Positions 1-8,554 are shown, counted from the stretch's first letter. The stretch: 64,000 bases of DNA from Chloroflexota bacterium (GCA_009840355.1 VXNZ01000034.1:1-64000), one strand, 5' to 3'. Notes: a model not told the origin generated them from the letters alone. A program made the numbers and translations.

Positions 1-117
1 GGCTTGGTTGAGTCTCATTTAGCGATTGAACAAATTTCAAACTGATACAGTACCGGCGACCTCAAGCAAGGACTCCTTCCGCACAGGTCCGTCACCAACT
101 GGAATGAATTCGCCAAA

Positions 118-687
118 TTGTTTGACAAAGCCGATGTCGCCAGAGCACGAGAGATGCGCCTTGCATACCGCAGCACAAAGCAAATTACCCAGTACGCAAA
201 CCGCATATTGAAGGATCTGCCCATGCGTACTACCAAGACGCCACAACCTTATGGCCGCAATGGTCAACGCCCCGAACTCGTGCGCTCTCGAAGCGCCGCC
301 GAAATGCACACGGCAATCACCGATGCCATCGACAGATTGCGCGAGTTGGATGATGTTCGCTCGATTGGCGTGCTGACCAAATGGGAAAATACCGCAAAGG
401 ACATCATGCAAGAATTCAGATCAGAGCGAATAGAGGATGTGAGCAGACTTGAAGAGGGCAGCTTGATAATAACCGACATCATCGTCAGCCCCATAATCCT
501 CACCAAGGGCCTGGAGTTCGACGCCGTCATTGTAGCCAATGCGAGCAAGAACAACTTCAGCGAAACATCGGAATTTGATCGCATGCTTCTCTATCTCGCC
601 TGCACTCGGGCCCGACACCATCTCGAAATCCACTGGCACGGCACTCTCTCTCCGATAGTTCCCAGCGTGGAGCGTCTAGCGAGCTAA
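118..687 (+). CDS. C-terminal fragment of a UvrD/HelD-like superfamily 1 helicase, probably a pseudogene
   Basis: The fragment carries the last helicase motifs of superfamily 1A enzymes: an LAYRST motif near residue 16 (motif IV region), TKGLEFDAVIV (motif V) near residue 129 and YLACTRARHHL (motif VI) near the end. Full-length relatives unwind DNA or act on RNA polymerase and are several hundred residues longer, with Walker A and B upstream. The frame stays homologous upstream of the TTG at 118 (GDLKQG, motif III-like, at about 58-75) but a TGA at 43-45 interrupts it. Either the gene is broken or only a C-terminal product is made. The rest of the gene lies outside the window, so its state there cannot be judged. 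A hairpin follows at 746-784. Confidence 0.55.
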   Translation: MFDKADVARAREMRLAYRSTKQITQYANRILKDLPMRTTKTPQPYGRNGQRPELVRSRSAAEMHTAITDAIDRLRELDDVRSIGVLTKWENTAKDIMQEFRSERIEDVSRLEEGSLIITDIIVSPIILTKGLEFDAVIVANASKNNFSETSEFDRMLLYLACTRARHHLEIHWHGTLSPIVPSVERLAS

Positions 688-708
688 TCCACGCGAATTA
701 GCGCGCCC

Positions 709-733
709 GTCCTGTCCATTCATGTGAATCACC
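709..733 (+). repeat. Copy A of a dispersed intergenic repeat (CCTGTCCATTCATG)
   Basis: The motif CCTGTCCATTCATGT lies just downstream of the helicase fragment. It resembles sequences at 6073-6104, 22158-22173, 62641-62662 and 63581-63602, all directly after stop codons. This copy is in the opposite orientation relative to its gene from the other four and is one of the more diverged. Function unknown. Confidence 0.4.
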
Positions 734-745
734 CCCCTTGCCATA

Positions 746-790
746 TAGCCTCAATGCGCCTAACCTTACGGAGCGTTGAGGCTATTGCTT
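746..790 (+). terminator. Hairpin with 12-base arms followed by TTGCTTTT, between helicase remnant and monooxygenase
   Basis: TAGCCTCAATGC (746-757) pairs with GCGTTGAGGCTA (773-784) with one G-T position, and T-rich sequence follows. It ends only about 8 bases before the GAGGAGG ribosome site of the next gene. It may terminate transcription from upstream, or act as a leader structure on the monooxygenase message; the sequence alone does not decide. Confidence 0.5.
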
Positions 791-806
791 TTGAGGAGGG
801 TTCCAG

Positions 807-2009
807 ATGTTCTTGATGCGATTCACCGAGCGCGCGTACTACCACTATACGGAAGAGGATGTGCGCAATAGCTACCGCAGCGCCGTCCGGCTGACCTTCC
901 CCAACTCGCATTTCGACACGGGCAAAGCGTCGCACATGTACAACTACTATCTCGACGAGTACGAGTACTGCGAAGAGGTCGGCTTCGATGGGCTGATGCT
1001 CAACGAGCACCACAATACGCCCACCTGCATGGGCGCCGCGATGAACCTCGAAGCGGCGATTTTGGCGCGCACCACCAAGAAGCCCAAGATTGTGCTGCTC
1101 GGCAATCCCCTGCCCATTCAGGAAAACCCAATCAGAATGGCTGAGGAACTCGCCGAGATTGACCTGATTTCGCGCGGCAGGCTTGTCTCCGGCTTTGTGC
1201 GCGGCACCGGCGTCGAGTCCTGGGCGACGAACACAAACCCGGTGCACAACCGAGACCGATTTCAGGAAGCGCACGACCTTATCCTCAAGACATGGACGAC
1301 GCCGGGACCATTCCGCTGGGACGGCAAGCACTACGAATTCCGCGTGGTCAACCCATTCGTGCGCCCGCTTCAAGAGCCGCATCCACCCGTGTGGGTGCCG
1401 GGCAGCGCAAGCCCTGAGACGATGATTTGGGCGGCGCAGCGGCACTATCCGTACGTCTTCCTCGAGGCTGACCCTGATGTGGTCGGCGATGCCAAGCGCA
1501 TCTACGCGGAAGCGGCGAACGAAGTCGGATACGAACCGGGCCCCCAGAACTTCGGCTATCTGTTCCGCGTACATGTTCAGGACACGGACGAGAAGGCGTA
1601 CGAAGTGGGCAGGGGCTTCTTGTCCGGCAACGCCGGTGTCGGTCGCGTGCCAATGCCGCCGGAGTATATGAACCCACCGGGCTATAGCTCCATCGAAGGT
1701 CGCAAACGGCTCGCGAACATCAATCTCAGACCGGACAGGCTGGTAGGCGGCGTAGATGCGGCGGGCTACGACAGGGTCGTGCAACTCAATCGCATCGTCG
1801 TGGGCAGCCCGGATACCGTAATCAAGAAACTGCGCGAAGTGCTGTCGGTAGTGCGTCCCGGCATACTCGCGGTGTGGACGAATGACGGCAGCATCAGCCA
1901 CGAAGATACGATGAATTGCCTGCGCCTGATGAAGGACGAAGTGCTGCCCGCCCTCCGCGAACTCGGCAAAGAACTCGAATTGCCCGGCCCGTTTGAAGTG
2001 GCGCCGTAA
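807..2009 (+). CDS. LLM-class flavin-dependent monooxygenase (luciferase-like)
   Basis: A 400-residue protein of the bacterial luciferase-like fold, a cytosolic TIM barrel that uses reduced FMN and oxygen to oxidise organic substrates. Family marks are the LNEHHN segment near residue 70, the GNPLPIQENPIRMAEELAEID stretch ending near residue 120, a GFVRGTG loop, and PPVWVPGSASPET near residue 200. ATG 807 is preceded by GAGGAGG at 793-799. The alpha/beta-hydrolase-fold gene, aldolase and dehydratase downstream on the same strand suggest a multi-step catabolic route in which this enzyme makes the first oxidation. The substrate cannot be read from the sequence. SAR202-type Chloroflexota are known for many paralogues of this family. 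Confidence 0.88.
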   Translation: MFLMRFTERAYYHYTEEDVRNSYRSAVRLTFPNSHFDTGKASHMYNYYLDEYEYCEEVGFDGLMLNEHHNTPTCMGAAMNLEAAILARTTKKPKIVLLGNPLPIQENPIRMAEELAEIDLISRGRLVSGFVRGTGVESWATNTNPVHNRDRFQEAHDLILKTWTTPGPFRWDGKHYEFRVVNPFVRPLQEPHPPVWVPGSASPETMIWAAQRHYPYVFLEADPDVVGDAKRIYAEAANEVGYEPGPQNFGYLFRVHVQDTDEKAYEVGRGFLSGNAGVGRVPMPPEYMNPPGYSSIEGRKRLANINLRPDRLVGGVDAAGYDRVVQLNRIVVGSPDTVIKKLREVLSVVRPGILAVWTNDGSISHEDTMNCLRLMKDEVLPALRELGKELELPGPFEVAP

Positions 2010-2081
2010 GCAGACTTCACTCCAATTTCCAATTCCGCCATTTAAGTACGGTTTGGGCATTGTCCAAATGACGAGGAAAGC

Positions 2082-2858
2082 ATGACAGAAGCCAACAACT
2101 CAGATAATTATATCGAAATTGCGGGCGCGAAAATCCATATGCTGAAGGCTGGCAGCGGCGACGCGGTGCTTTCACTGCACAGCATCGAAGGCAATCTTGG
2201 ATGGCTGCCGTATCTCGAAGCCCTGTCGCGGTCTGCTTGCGTATATGCGCCCACGCACCCCGGCTTTGGCACATCGGAGCGGCCCGACTGGCTGGAGACT
2301 ATCGATGACCTAGCGCGCTTCTACCTCTGGGCGCTTGACGAACTTGGACTGGGCAGGGTGCATCTCATCGGCGGCTTCATGGGTGGCTGGATCGCGGCGG
2401 AGATGGCGGTGATGTGCCCGCAGGTTCTGCAAAGCCTAACGCTCATCGGCACCGCCGGAGTCCGCCCGACAGACGGCGAGATTGCGGATATTTTCCTGCT
2501 CGGCGAAGAAGAGACCATCAACCTAGCCATCGGTAATTCCGATGTGCTCGCCGCGGCAATCGATGCGGAAGAACCCAATCTGCGAATACGCGGACGCGAA
2601 ATGACGACGCGCCTATGCTGGAAGCCGTATATGCACGATCCTAGCCTCATCCACCTACTGCCGCGCGTGCAAGTTCCGACGCTTGTCGTTTGGGGGGAGA
2701 ACGACTGCATCGTGCCCGTCAGCGCAGGCGAGCAGATCGCCGATGCTATGCCGAACGCCAGTCTTGAAGTGTTTGAAGGCGCGGGGCATCTTCCTCACAT
2801 CGAAAAGCCGGAGCAGGTTACGCCTTTGTTGCTGGAACACATGGGGCTATCGGGTTAA
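2082..2858 (+). CDS. Alpha/beta-hydrolase-fold protein lacking the usual nucleophile serine
   Basis: This 258-residue protein has the canonical alpha/beta hydrolase layout: HSIEG at the oxyanion position (about 33-37), PGFGTSERP in the cap-proximal loop, WGENDCIVP with the acid Asp near 208, and GAGHLPH with the catalytic His near 236. The nucleophile elbow, normally G-x-S-x-G, reads IGGFMGGW, so the serine position (99) is Phe (codon ttc). That predicts either no classical hydrolase activity or a different chemistry. The gene lies 72 bases after the flavin monooxygenase, a common pairing in which such proteins cleave or rearrange oxidised products. The fold call is firm and the activity is open. 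Confidence 0.85.
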   Translation: MTEANNSDNYIEIAGAKIHMLKAGSGDAVLSLHSIEGNLGWLPYLEALSRSACVYAPTHPGFGTSERPDWLETIDDLARFYLWALDELGLGRVHLIGGFMGGWIAAEMAVMCPQVLQSLTLIGTAGVRPTDGEIADIFLLGEEETINLAIGNSDVLAAAIDAEEPNLRIRGREMTTRLCWKPYMHDPSLIHLLPRVQVPTLVVWGENDCIVPVSAGEQIADAMPNASLEVFEGAGHLPHIEKPEQVTPLLLEHMGLSG

Positions 2859-2908
2859 ACTTATCGCGCATCACATAGCTAACGCTCTGAAATGAAAGGA
2901 CGCCAATA

Positions 2909-3673
2909 ATGGCAATCAACGCAATCAACACCGCAAAGCAGCGTATGCTCAATGGCGAGCCCGCATTTGGCGCAGAGGTCAACCTTGGATCGGCGCTTTC
3001 GGCCGAACTTCTGTCACCGCTCGGCTTCGATTTTATTCTTGTGGACAACCAACACGGAACTTGGAGCGACGACTCCTCCATGGCCGCATTTCGCAGCATC
3101 GCGCTTGGCGTGGCGATGCCGATGGCGCGCGTCCGACGCAACGAATTCGGCGCTATCGGCAGGCTGCTCGACCGCGGCGCAATGGGCATCGTCGTGCCAA
3201 TGGTGAACTCGGTGGAAGAGGCAGAAGCGGCAGTCGAAGCGGCGCGGTATCTGCCTCTTGGCGGACGCTCGGCGGGCGCGTTCGGCACGGGCTTTCTTGG
3301 CGGCGACTATATGAGCTGGGCGAACGATGAAATCTTCCTCGCAGTTCAGATTGAATCGGTAAGGGCTGCGGAGAACGCCGAAGCCATCCTGTCCGTAGAA
3401 GGCATAGACGCATGCTGGATAGGCCCCGGCGACCTCATGTACTCAATGGGAGTTGACCTGTCTGATCCTGCCGGCTGGCAGGCGCACGACGACCTGATTG
3501 TCAGCGTATTCGAGGCATGCAAGCGCGCGGGCAAGATACCCGGCATATACACGCCGAGCGCATCCGAAGCGCTACGCCGCGCAGAACAAGGCGGGCTGTT
3601 CTTGACCGCAGGCGGCGATGGTCCATGGGTCGTGGAAGGCGCGAGGCGGACGTTGGACGAGCTGGGCAGGTAG
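2909..3673 (+). CDS. HpcH/HpaI aldolase family protein
   Basis: A 254-residue class II (metal-dependent) aldolase of the HpaI type, which cleaves 2-oxo-4-hydroxy acids to pyruvate or glyoxylate plus an aldehyde. Visible marks are FDFILVDNQHGTWS (usual D-x-E/Q-H motif), ARVRRNEF with the substrate Arg, GIVVPMVNSVEEAEAAV, the GGRSAGAFG loop, VQIESVRAAENAEAIL with metal-binding Glu, and GIDACWIGPGDLMYSMG. Length is typical. ATG 2909 follows AAAGGACG. It sits in the monooxygenase cluster and probably splits a carbon skeleton produced there. Relatives include 4-hydroxy-2-oxoheptanedioate and 2-keto-3-deoxy-sugar-acid aldolases; the exact substrate is unknown. Confidence 0.88.
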   Translation: MAINAINTAKQRMLNGEPAFGAEVNLGSALSAELLSPLGFDFILVDNQHGTWSDDSSMAAFRSIALGVAMPMARVRRNEFGAIGRLLDRGAMGIVVPMVNSVEEAEAAVEAARYLPLGGRSAGAFGTGFLGGDYMSWANDEIFLAVQIESVRAAENAEAILSVEGIDACWIGPGDLMYSMGVDLSDPAGWQAHDDLIVSVFEACKRAGKIPGIYTPSASEALRRAEQGGLFLTAGGDGPWVVEGARRTLDELGR

Positions 3674-3698
3674 GATTCTTGAATTAACATCGGCGCTG

Positions 3699-3727
3699 TT
3701 GACAATGCGAGCGGGCGTTCATATAGT
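3699..3727 (+). promoter_or_regulatory. Sigma-70-type promoter, TTGACA-N17-TATAGT
   Basis: A perfect -35 hexamer at 3699-3704 and TATAGT at 3722-3727 are separated by 17 bases. The site lies in the gap after the aldolase and would start transcription about 70 bases before the dehydratase at 3806, giving that gene its own promoter in addition to read-through. Confidence 0.7.
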
Positions 3728-3805
3728 CAAGGCGCTGGATTCAGATGACCTAATCACGCAATAATTGATCACCCGATACTCAATCACGCAACAGAGGTGC
3801 AATCG

Positions 3806-4930
3806 ATGAAAATCACTGACATACAAGTAAATCAGCTGCGCAGTTTCCTTGGACCGGACGACCAATCGTTCATCGGGCAGGGCGGCAGGCTCATCGTGCG
3901 GGTCTATACGGACGGGGGCATCACCGGCATCGCGGAAGGTTCGCGCGGGCTGGACGTGTTCCGCGCGTATGTGGACTCAATGATTAAGCCTCTGCTAATT
4001 GGCGAAGACCCGCGACAACCTCGACAAATTTGGGAAAAGCTCTCGCTTGGCACGGGGCAGCAGGCGACCCGCGTCCCGCCGCAGATTGCGGGCGCGATAG
4101 ACATCTGTTGCTGGGACATTATGGGCAAAGCTGCAGGATTGCCGGTTTACGCGATGCTGGGCGGCGCGCGGCGCACCGAGATTCCTTTGTACTGGAGCCG
4201 CGGCAATGGCTGGCGCAAGTCGCCCGGCGAGATGCTCGAAGAGGTGCAGGAAGGCTACGACAAGGGCTTCCGCGCGTTCAAGGTGCGCATGGACTGGCGC
4301 GACTACCGGCAGGACAGCAACCCGCGCAACGACTTCGAGATATTCCGCGCCGTTCGCGAGTGGCTGCCCGACGATGTGCCGCTGGGATTTGACGCGAACA
4401 ACGGCTATTCCGTGCCGACCGCGATTCAGCAGGGCAGACGGCTGGAAGAGATGGGCGCGGCGCACTTCGAGGAGCCACTGCCACAGTACGACCTGCGCGG
4501 TTTGCGCCAAGTCGTGGACGCGCTCGACATGGCGGTGTCAACGGGCGAGCAGGAAACATCCGCGTGGCGCTTCCGCGACCTGATAGACCTGTCCAACCCG
4601 GACATTCTGCAGCCGGACATTCTCAATGTCGGCGGTCTGTCCGAGATAGTCAGGGTCTATGAGATGGCAGTCTCCGACAACAAGGTCATAATGCCGCATA
4701 GCCCGAGCGTTGGCGTGAACTCGGTCGCGAGTCTGCACGCCTACAGCACCGTCACCAATGCCGTGCGCCCGCACGAGTTCTCTGAAGAGTTCACTGGACC
4801 GGCAGAGCGCATAGCCGCCCTGTTCCAAGAGCCGATAATCCCCGAGAACGGCAAAATCACCCTGCCCGATCGCCCCGGCTTCGGGCTAGACTTCGACGAA
4901 GCCGAGCTGGAGAAGGCGATAATCGCCTAG
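3806..4930 (+). CDS. Enolase-superfamily (mandelate racemase/muconate lactonizing type) dehydratase
   Basis: The protein has the capping domain and C-terminal barrel of the mandelate racemase group, which abstracts the alpha-proton of carboxylates using Mg2+. Metal ligands are visible as FDANNG (Asp near 196), FEEPLPQYD (Glu) and STGEQET (Glu). FKVRMDW supplies the K-x-R/K base motif near residue 155, and MPHSPSVG carries the C-terminal His. The open frame begins at GTG 3797, but ATG 3806 is preferred because ACAGAGG at 3791-3797 is correctly spaced before it. Most relatives act as sugar-acid dehydratases. It is the last gene of the cluster and is followed by a terminator. Confidence 0.87.
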   Translation: MKITDIQVNQLRSFLGPDDQSFIGQGGRLIVRVYTDGGITGIAEGSRGLDVFRAYVDSMIKPLLIGEDPRQPRQIWEKLSLGTGQQATRVPPQIAGAIDICCWDIMGKAAGLPVYAMLGGARRTEIPLYWSRGNGWRKSPGEMLEEVQEGYDKGFRAFKVRMDWRDYRQDSNPRNDFEIFRAVREWLPDDVPLGFDANNGYSVPTAIQQGRRLEEMGAAHFEEPLPQYDLRGLRQVVDALDMAVSTGEQETSAWRFRDLIDLSNPDILQPDILNVGGLSEIVRVYEMAVSDNKVIMPHSPSVGVNSVASLHAYSTVTNAVRPHEFSEEFTGPAERIAALFQEPIIPENGKITLPDRPGFGLDFDEAELEKAIIA

Positions 4931-4954
4931 GGAACCGGAGGACGACAATAGTAC

Positions 4955-4998
4955 AGCCTAGATTCGAGCAATTGCCTTGAATCTAGGCTTCTTGTTTT
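4955..4998 (+). terminator. Intrinsic terminator after the catabolic cluster
   Basis: AGCCTAGATTC at 4955-4965 and GAATCTAGGCT at 4979-4989 form an 11-base perfect stem, followed by TCTTGTTTT. The next gene converges from the minus strand, so the element may serve both directions. Confidence 0.75.
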
Positions 4999-5027
4999 CA
5001 TTGACACGAATAGAGCCCGCCGCCGCT

Positions 5028-6050
5028 TCAGCGCACGAGACGAATTCGATGGTTTTCGCTGTCGGCTATGTACATGGCGCCTTCGTTGTCCACTACTGCG
5101 CCGTGCGGTCGCGCCAAGCCAGCGCCTATCGCGGGGCCGCCATCGCCGTCGGGTCCCTCGTGGCCGCCTGCTACGGTGGTGATAATGCCCGTTGCGGCGT
5201 CGTATTTGCGGATGGCGTGATTTTCGGTGTCCACGATTAGCACGTTGCCGTCGGCGTCGCAGCGGATTGCTTTGGGGCCATTGAAATCGCAAGCGATTGC
5301 GGGCTCACCGTCGCCGGTGTAGCCTTTTGCGCCTGTACCGGCGACCGTGGTGATAATGCCGTCCGCGTCGATGCGGCGCAGCGTGTTGCCCTCGCGCTCG
5401 CAGATGTAGGTGTTGCCTTTGCCGTCCACGCATACGGCGCGCGCGCCGAAAATGCCCGCGTCAGACGCCCTGCCGCCATCGCCGGTGTGCGCCTTATCGC
5501 CCGTGCCTGCGAATGTTGTGATAACGCCGCTTGCGATGTCCAGCCGACGGATACGCTGATCTTGCACATCGGCGATTAGCAAGCCGCCGTCGCCGTCCAA
5601 GATGAAGTCGTTGGGTTCGCGCATTTGTGCTTGTGTGGCGGGCCCGCCGTCGCCCGAATAACCGACGGTAGCATTACCCGCGACCGTGCTTATCACGCCT
5701 GTTGCCGCGTCAATCTTGCGGATGGACGGGTTGAATCGCTGCAGGATATAGACATCGCCGTTAGCATCCACCTGAATCGCGTAGATTTCGTCGATTTTGG
5801 CGTCTGTCGCCGGTCCGCCGTCGCCGGTATGCCCGGATTCACCCGTGCCGGCGAATGTGGTTAGCTCGCCCGTCTCCCTGTCAAGCCGTCGTATCGCGTA
5901 GTTGAAGCAGTCCGCGATGTAGAGATAGCGATACGACGGGTCGAATTCCACATGGAAGGGGTTGTCCATCGTGGCATCGGTCGCCTGTCCGCCATCGCCG
6001 GAATAGCCCTGCGCGCCCGTCCCTACGATGCTGGAAATACTCGCTGCCAT
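5028..6050 (-). CDS. NHL-repeat beta-propeller protein
   Basis: A protein of about 340 residues built almost entirely of six repeats with the signature [IL]-[ST]-T-[VF]-A-G-x-G, G-[YH]-[ST]-G-D-G-G-P-A and I-R-[RK]-[LY]-D, the pattern of NHL six-bladed propellers. No signal peptide or other domain is seen with the chosen start. NHL propellers act as binding platforms or, less often, as lactonases or lyases; no catalytic set is evident. The frame is open to 6134, which would overlap the upstream gene, but ATG 6050 is preceded by GAAAGGA and starts directly at the first repeat. It is last in a minus-strand gene string. Confidence 0.8.
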   Translation of the reverse strand: MAASISSIVGTGAQGYSGDGGQATDATMDNPFHVEFDPSYRYLYIADCFNYAIRRLDRETGELTTFAGTGESGHTGDGGPATDAKIDEIYAIQVDANGDVYILQRFNPSIRKIDAATGVISTVAGNATVGYSGDGGPATQAQMREPNDFILDGDGGLLIADVQDQRIRRLDIASGVITTFAGTGDKAHTGDGGRASDAGIFGARAVCVDGKGNTYICEREGNTLRRIDADGIITTVAGTGAKGYTGDGEPAIACDFNGPKAIRCDADGNVLIVDTENHAIRKYDAATGIITTVAGGHEGPDGDGGPAIGAGLARPHGAVVDNEGAMYIADSENHRIRLVR

Positions 6051-6072
6051 TTTGCAAAATATCCTTTCAATA

Positions 6073-6104
6073 CTGTTCATCCATGTCCTGTCAATCGATG
6101 TCAA
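6073..6104. repeat. Copy B of the dispersed intergenic repeat (CTGTTCATCCATGTC)
   Basis: CTGTTCATCCATGTC is followed by a related CTGTCAATCGATGTC, giving an imperfect tandem. It lies between the stop of the acetyltransferase and the start of the NHL gene. See the copies at 709, 22158, 62641 and 63581. Confidence 0.4.
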
Positions 6105-6112
6105 ATCGCGTC

Positions 6113-7315
6113 CTATAGTTCGTGAGGCCACCACGCCTTCAGCCGCGCCTTGAACATCGCATCTACCTTGCGCGCGACATCCGGGTTGGCGACTTCTGCG
6201 CGAGAGGCGCGCGCCAATACGCTCAAATCCGCGCCGCCCAAGTATATCGCCGCGAGCGAGGCTGCGGGCAGTGTAACGTCAGGAGCCGCTGTCGTAGGCT
6301 TGCATGCCGCGCCGCCTTGCCCTGCCTCCAATACGAACCGGCCGGAGTTCCAAGCGCAGAAGTCGTCCACCACATCGAACACCACGCGTCCTTCTACAGC
6401 GTAATCTCGCACCTCAAGTGCGGCGGGCACATCCACGATGCGCAACCACATGCCATCGTATGGCACGCGCTCAAGGCGGCGCGGGTCGGCGAGCATCCAC
6501 GGCAGCGGATCGTCCACCGGGCGGCTGCGCGATTCTATCCTGTTCCGCAGGTCTATACCGAAGCAGAACTGCCAGAGAGCGGTGTATGCCGTATCCGTAA
6601 CTGCCATTAGGTCACCCACGATGACAGTCCGTTCACGCAGGCGATAAATGACATAGCCGTTTGCCTGCCCGTCTTCTTCATATAGCACGAAGCTCATCGC
6701 GCTGGCGCCATTTCGTTCGAGCTCCAAGTCCGCCATAAAGAAGTCCCAATGCTCCTCACGAAGCGGGACGAATGCGGGTCTGTCCGCGCAGGCACGATTA
6801 GCCACATCCATCAGCGTGGATTGCGCGCCATCCTTGTTTATGAATCGCAGGCTACCTGTCGGTGTGGGCGCGAACTGCATCGCGGTATGCGCGCGGTCAA
6901 TGCCCCAGCGTTCGTGCTGCGCCGCGATGCCATAGCCGTAGCGTCCGTAGATGATGCTCTCGGACGCTCCGAGTATCGCCACCGATTCGCCGCGCTCGTG
7001 CGCCGCGCGCATCTGGCAGTCCATCATTCGCGTGAGTATGCCTCGCCTGCGGTGAGTGGGCAGCACCGCGACATTGGACACTACGGCGGTGTGAACGCGC
7101 CTTCCCTCCGGCACATTCATGTCAAGCGGAAATACGGTGAAGCCGCCCACGATGTCGCTGCCATCATACCCCGCGACAGACCTGCCGTTCTTCAACGGGC
7201 GCTTGAACGCAGCGAGGATATCGTCATCGTCCATCGGCGTCCCAAAGCCCTGCGACACGCTCTTGATTAGCGGTTCGTGTTCGTCTTCACCCACGAATCT
7301 GATTTCTATCGTCAT
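6113..7315 (-). CDS. Eis-like GNAT N-acetyltransferase
   Basis: At 400 residues this has the length of the Eis family (two GNAT folds plus a C-terminal sterol-carrier-like domain), cytosolic acetyl-CoA-dependent amine acetyltransferases that can act on many positions of aminoglycosides. The acetyl-CoA loop is NVAVLPTHRRRGILTRMM near residues 85-102. The family segment ASESIIYGRYGYG follows near 128-140. The C-terminal third (VFDVVDDFCAWNSGRF... LAAIYLGG) matches the SCP2-like tail that closes the active site with the C-terminal carboxylate. Drug acetylation in this organism is not shown; the natural substrate is unknown. It is on the minus strand between the dehydratase and the NHL gene. Confidence 0.85.
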   Translation of the reverse strand: MTIEIRFVGEDEHEPLIKSVSQGFGTPMDDDDILAAFKRPLKNGRSVAGYDGSDIVGGFTVFPLDMNVPEGRRVHTAVVSNVAVLPTHRRRGILTRMMDCQMRAAHERGESVAILGASESIIYGRYGYGIAAQHERWGIDRAHTAMQFAPTPTGSLRFINKDGAQSTLMDVANRACADRPAFVPLREEHWDFFMADLELERNGASAMSFVLYEEDGQANGYVIYRLRERTVIVGDLMAVTDTAYTALWQFCFGIDLRNRIESRSRPVDDPLPWMLADPRRLERVPYDGMWLRIVDVPAALEVRDYAVEGRVVFDVVDDFCAWNSGRFVLEAGQGGAACKPTTAAPDVTLPAASLAAIYLGGADLSVLARASRAEVANPDVARKVDAMFKARLKAWWPHEL

Positions 7316-7408
7316 TCAAACTCCTAGCCGTCGAATGGATGCGGTCTGATAATGTAATGTCTGTGTTCAGTGGCAAATCTGGTGGAATTGCCGCAGATAA
7401 TTGCGATT

Positions 7409-8554
7409 CTACTGGTCAACTACGGAGCCGTCGCGGTGGAGGCGGACGTTAATCTGACCGTAGGTTCGCGGTGGCGCTTTTTCTTGCGCGTCGTCGGCGA
7501 TTTCGATGCCGATGCCCGGAGCGTCTGGGATAATCAGGAAGCCGTCTTCGACTGCGATAGGCTCTTTCACCATCACATTCTTCGGGAAGTCGTGTTCGCC
7601 GGTTGGGTATTCCTGGATGGCGAAGTTCGGCGAGCATGCCGCAATTTGCAGGCACGCAGCCGTACTTATCGGACCAAGTGGATTGTGCGGCACTACACCG
7701 ACGTAGCTGGCCTCGGCAAGCGCTGCAATCTTCTTGGTGTGCGTGATGCCGCCAGCCAAGCACACATCCGGGCGGATGTACTGCACCGCGCCGCGCTTGA
7801 GCAGCATGTCGAATTCGTGGATGGTCTGGAATCGCTCGCCAGTGGCAATCGGCACGGTAATCTGGTTCGCTACCAATCCCATCGCGTCGTAATGCTCCGG
7901 CAGGATAGGGTCTTCGTAGAACATCGGGTGGAACTCGGCGATGCCCTGCGCCAATACGACAGCTTCGGCGGGTGTCAGCCGGCGGTGAATCTCGATGCAC
8001 AGGTCAACTTCGTTGCCCGCAGCCTCACGGTATAACCGCACGGCGTCAATAGCGTCCGCCATCTTGTCCGCATGCGACTTGTAGTACGGCACGGCGCGAT
8101 CTTCGTCAAGGAACGGAGTCAGGTGTCCGACTGCCGTAAAGCCCATTTCCTTCGCCGCCTTCACACCGGACACCAACTCTTCGCGCGTGGAGCCGAACAC
8201 ATGGTAATAGACGCGCGCTTTGTCGCGTACCTTGCCGCCGAGCAGTTGGTACACGGGAACGCCGAAGTGCTTGCCGGCGATGTCCCACAGCGCGATGTCC
8301 AGCGCGCTTATACCCGCCATTATCGCCGCGCCGCGGAAGTGTCCGGTGCGATACATCGTCTGCCAGTGATGCTCGATGAGCAGCGGGTCTTTGCCCACCA
8401 GATACGGCGCGAACTTCAGGCGGATGGCGGCTTCGGTCGCTTCTAAGTGTCCCCAAGCGCCTGCCTCGCCGTAGCCCGTTATCCCCTCGTCCGTGTGCAC
8501 CTTCACGAACAGATACCTGTCCACCGGATATGTTTCGACTGATGTAATTTTCAT
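7409..8554 (-). CDS. Enolase-superfamily dehydratase, D-galactonate/mannonate dehydratase-like
   Basis: A 381-residue mandelate-racemase-group enzyme. Metal ligands are spaced as in sugar-acid dehydratases: LCIEIHRRL, FYEDPILPEHYD and ATGERFQT. The C-terminal VVPHNPLGPI motif is characteristic of DgoD-like dehydratases, which convert aldonates to 2-keto-3-deoxy acids. The HRRLTPAEAV segment supplies a candidate catalytic His in the first barrel half. ATG 8554 follows AGGAGAAAC. It is 34 bases after the last of four TauE/SafE genes, suggesting co-transcription. The exact sugar acid is not readable; substrate annotation in this family is often wrong without biochemistry. Confidence 0.87.
   Translation of the reverse strand: MKITSVETYPVDRYLFVKVHTDEGITGYGEAGAWGHLEATEAAIRLKFAPYLVGKDPLLIEHHWQTMYRTGHFRGAAIMAGISALDIALWDIAGKHFGVPVYQLLGGKVRDKARVYYHVFGSTREELVSGVKAAKEMGFTAVGHLTPFLDEDRAVPYYKSHADKMADAIDAVRLYREAAGNEVDLCIEIHRRLTPAEAVVLAQGIAEFHPMFYEDPILPEHYDAMGLVANQITVPIATGERFQTIHEFDMLLKRGAVQYIRPDVCLAGGITHTKKIAALAEASYVGVVPHNPLGPISTAACLQIAACSPNFAIQEYPTGEHDFPKNVMVKEPIAVEDGFLIIPDAPGIGIEIADDAQEKAPPRTYGQINVRLHRDGSVVDQ

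Noticed and set aside
729-2060. Long minus-strand open frame (443 codons) opposite the flavin monooxygenase
   Set aside because: It is the mirror of a strongly recognisable gene, has no family resemblance and no ribosome site; antisense frames this long are expected in GC-rich coding DNA.
6113-7315. Aminoglycoside resistance gene (eis)
   Set aside because: The fold fits Eis but resistance depends on expression and specificity that cannot be read here; listed as Eis-like only.
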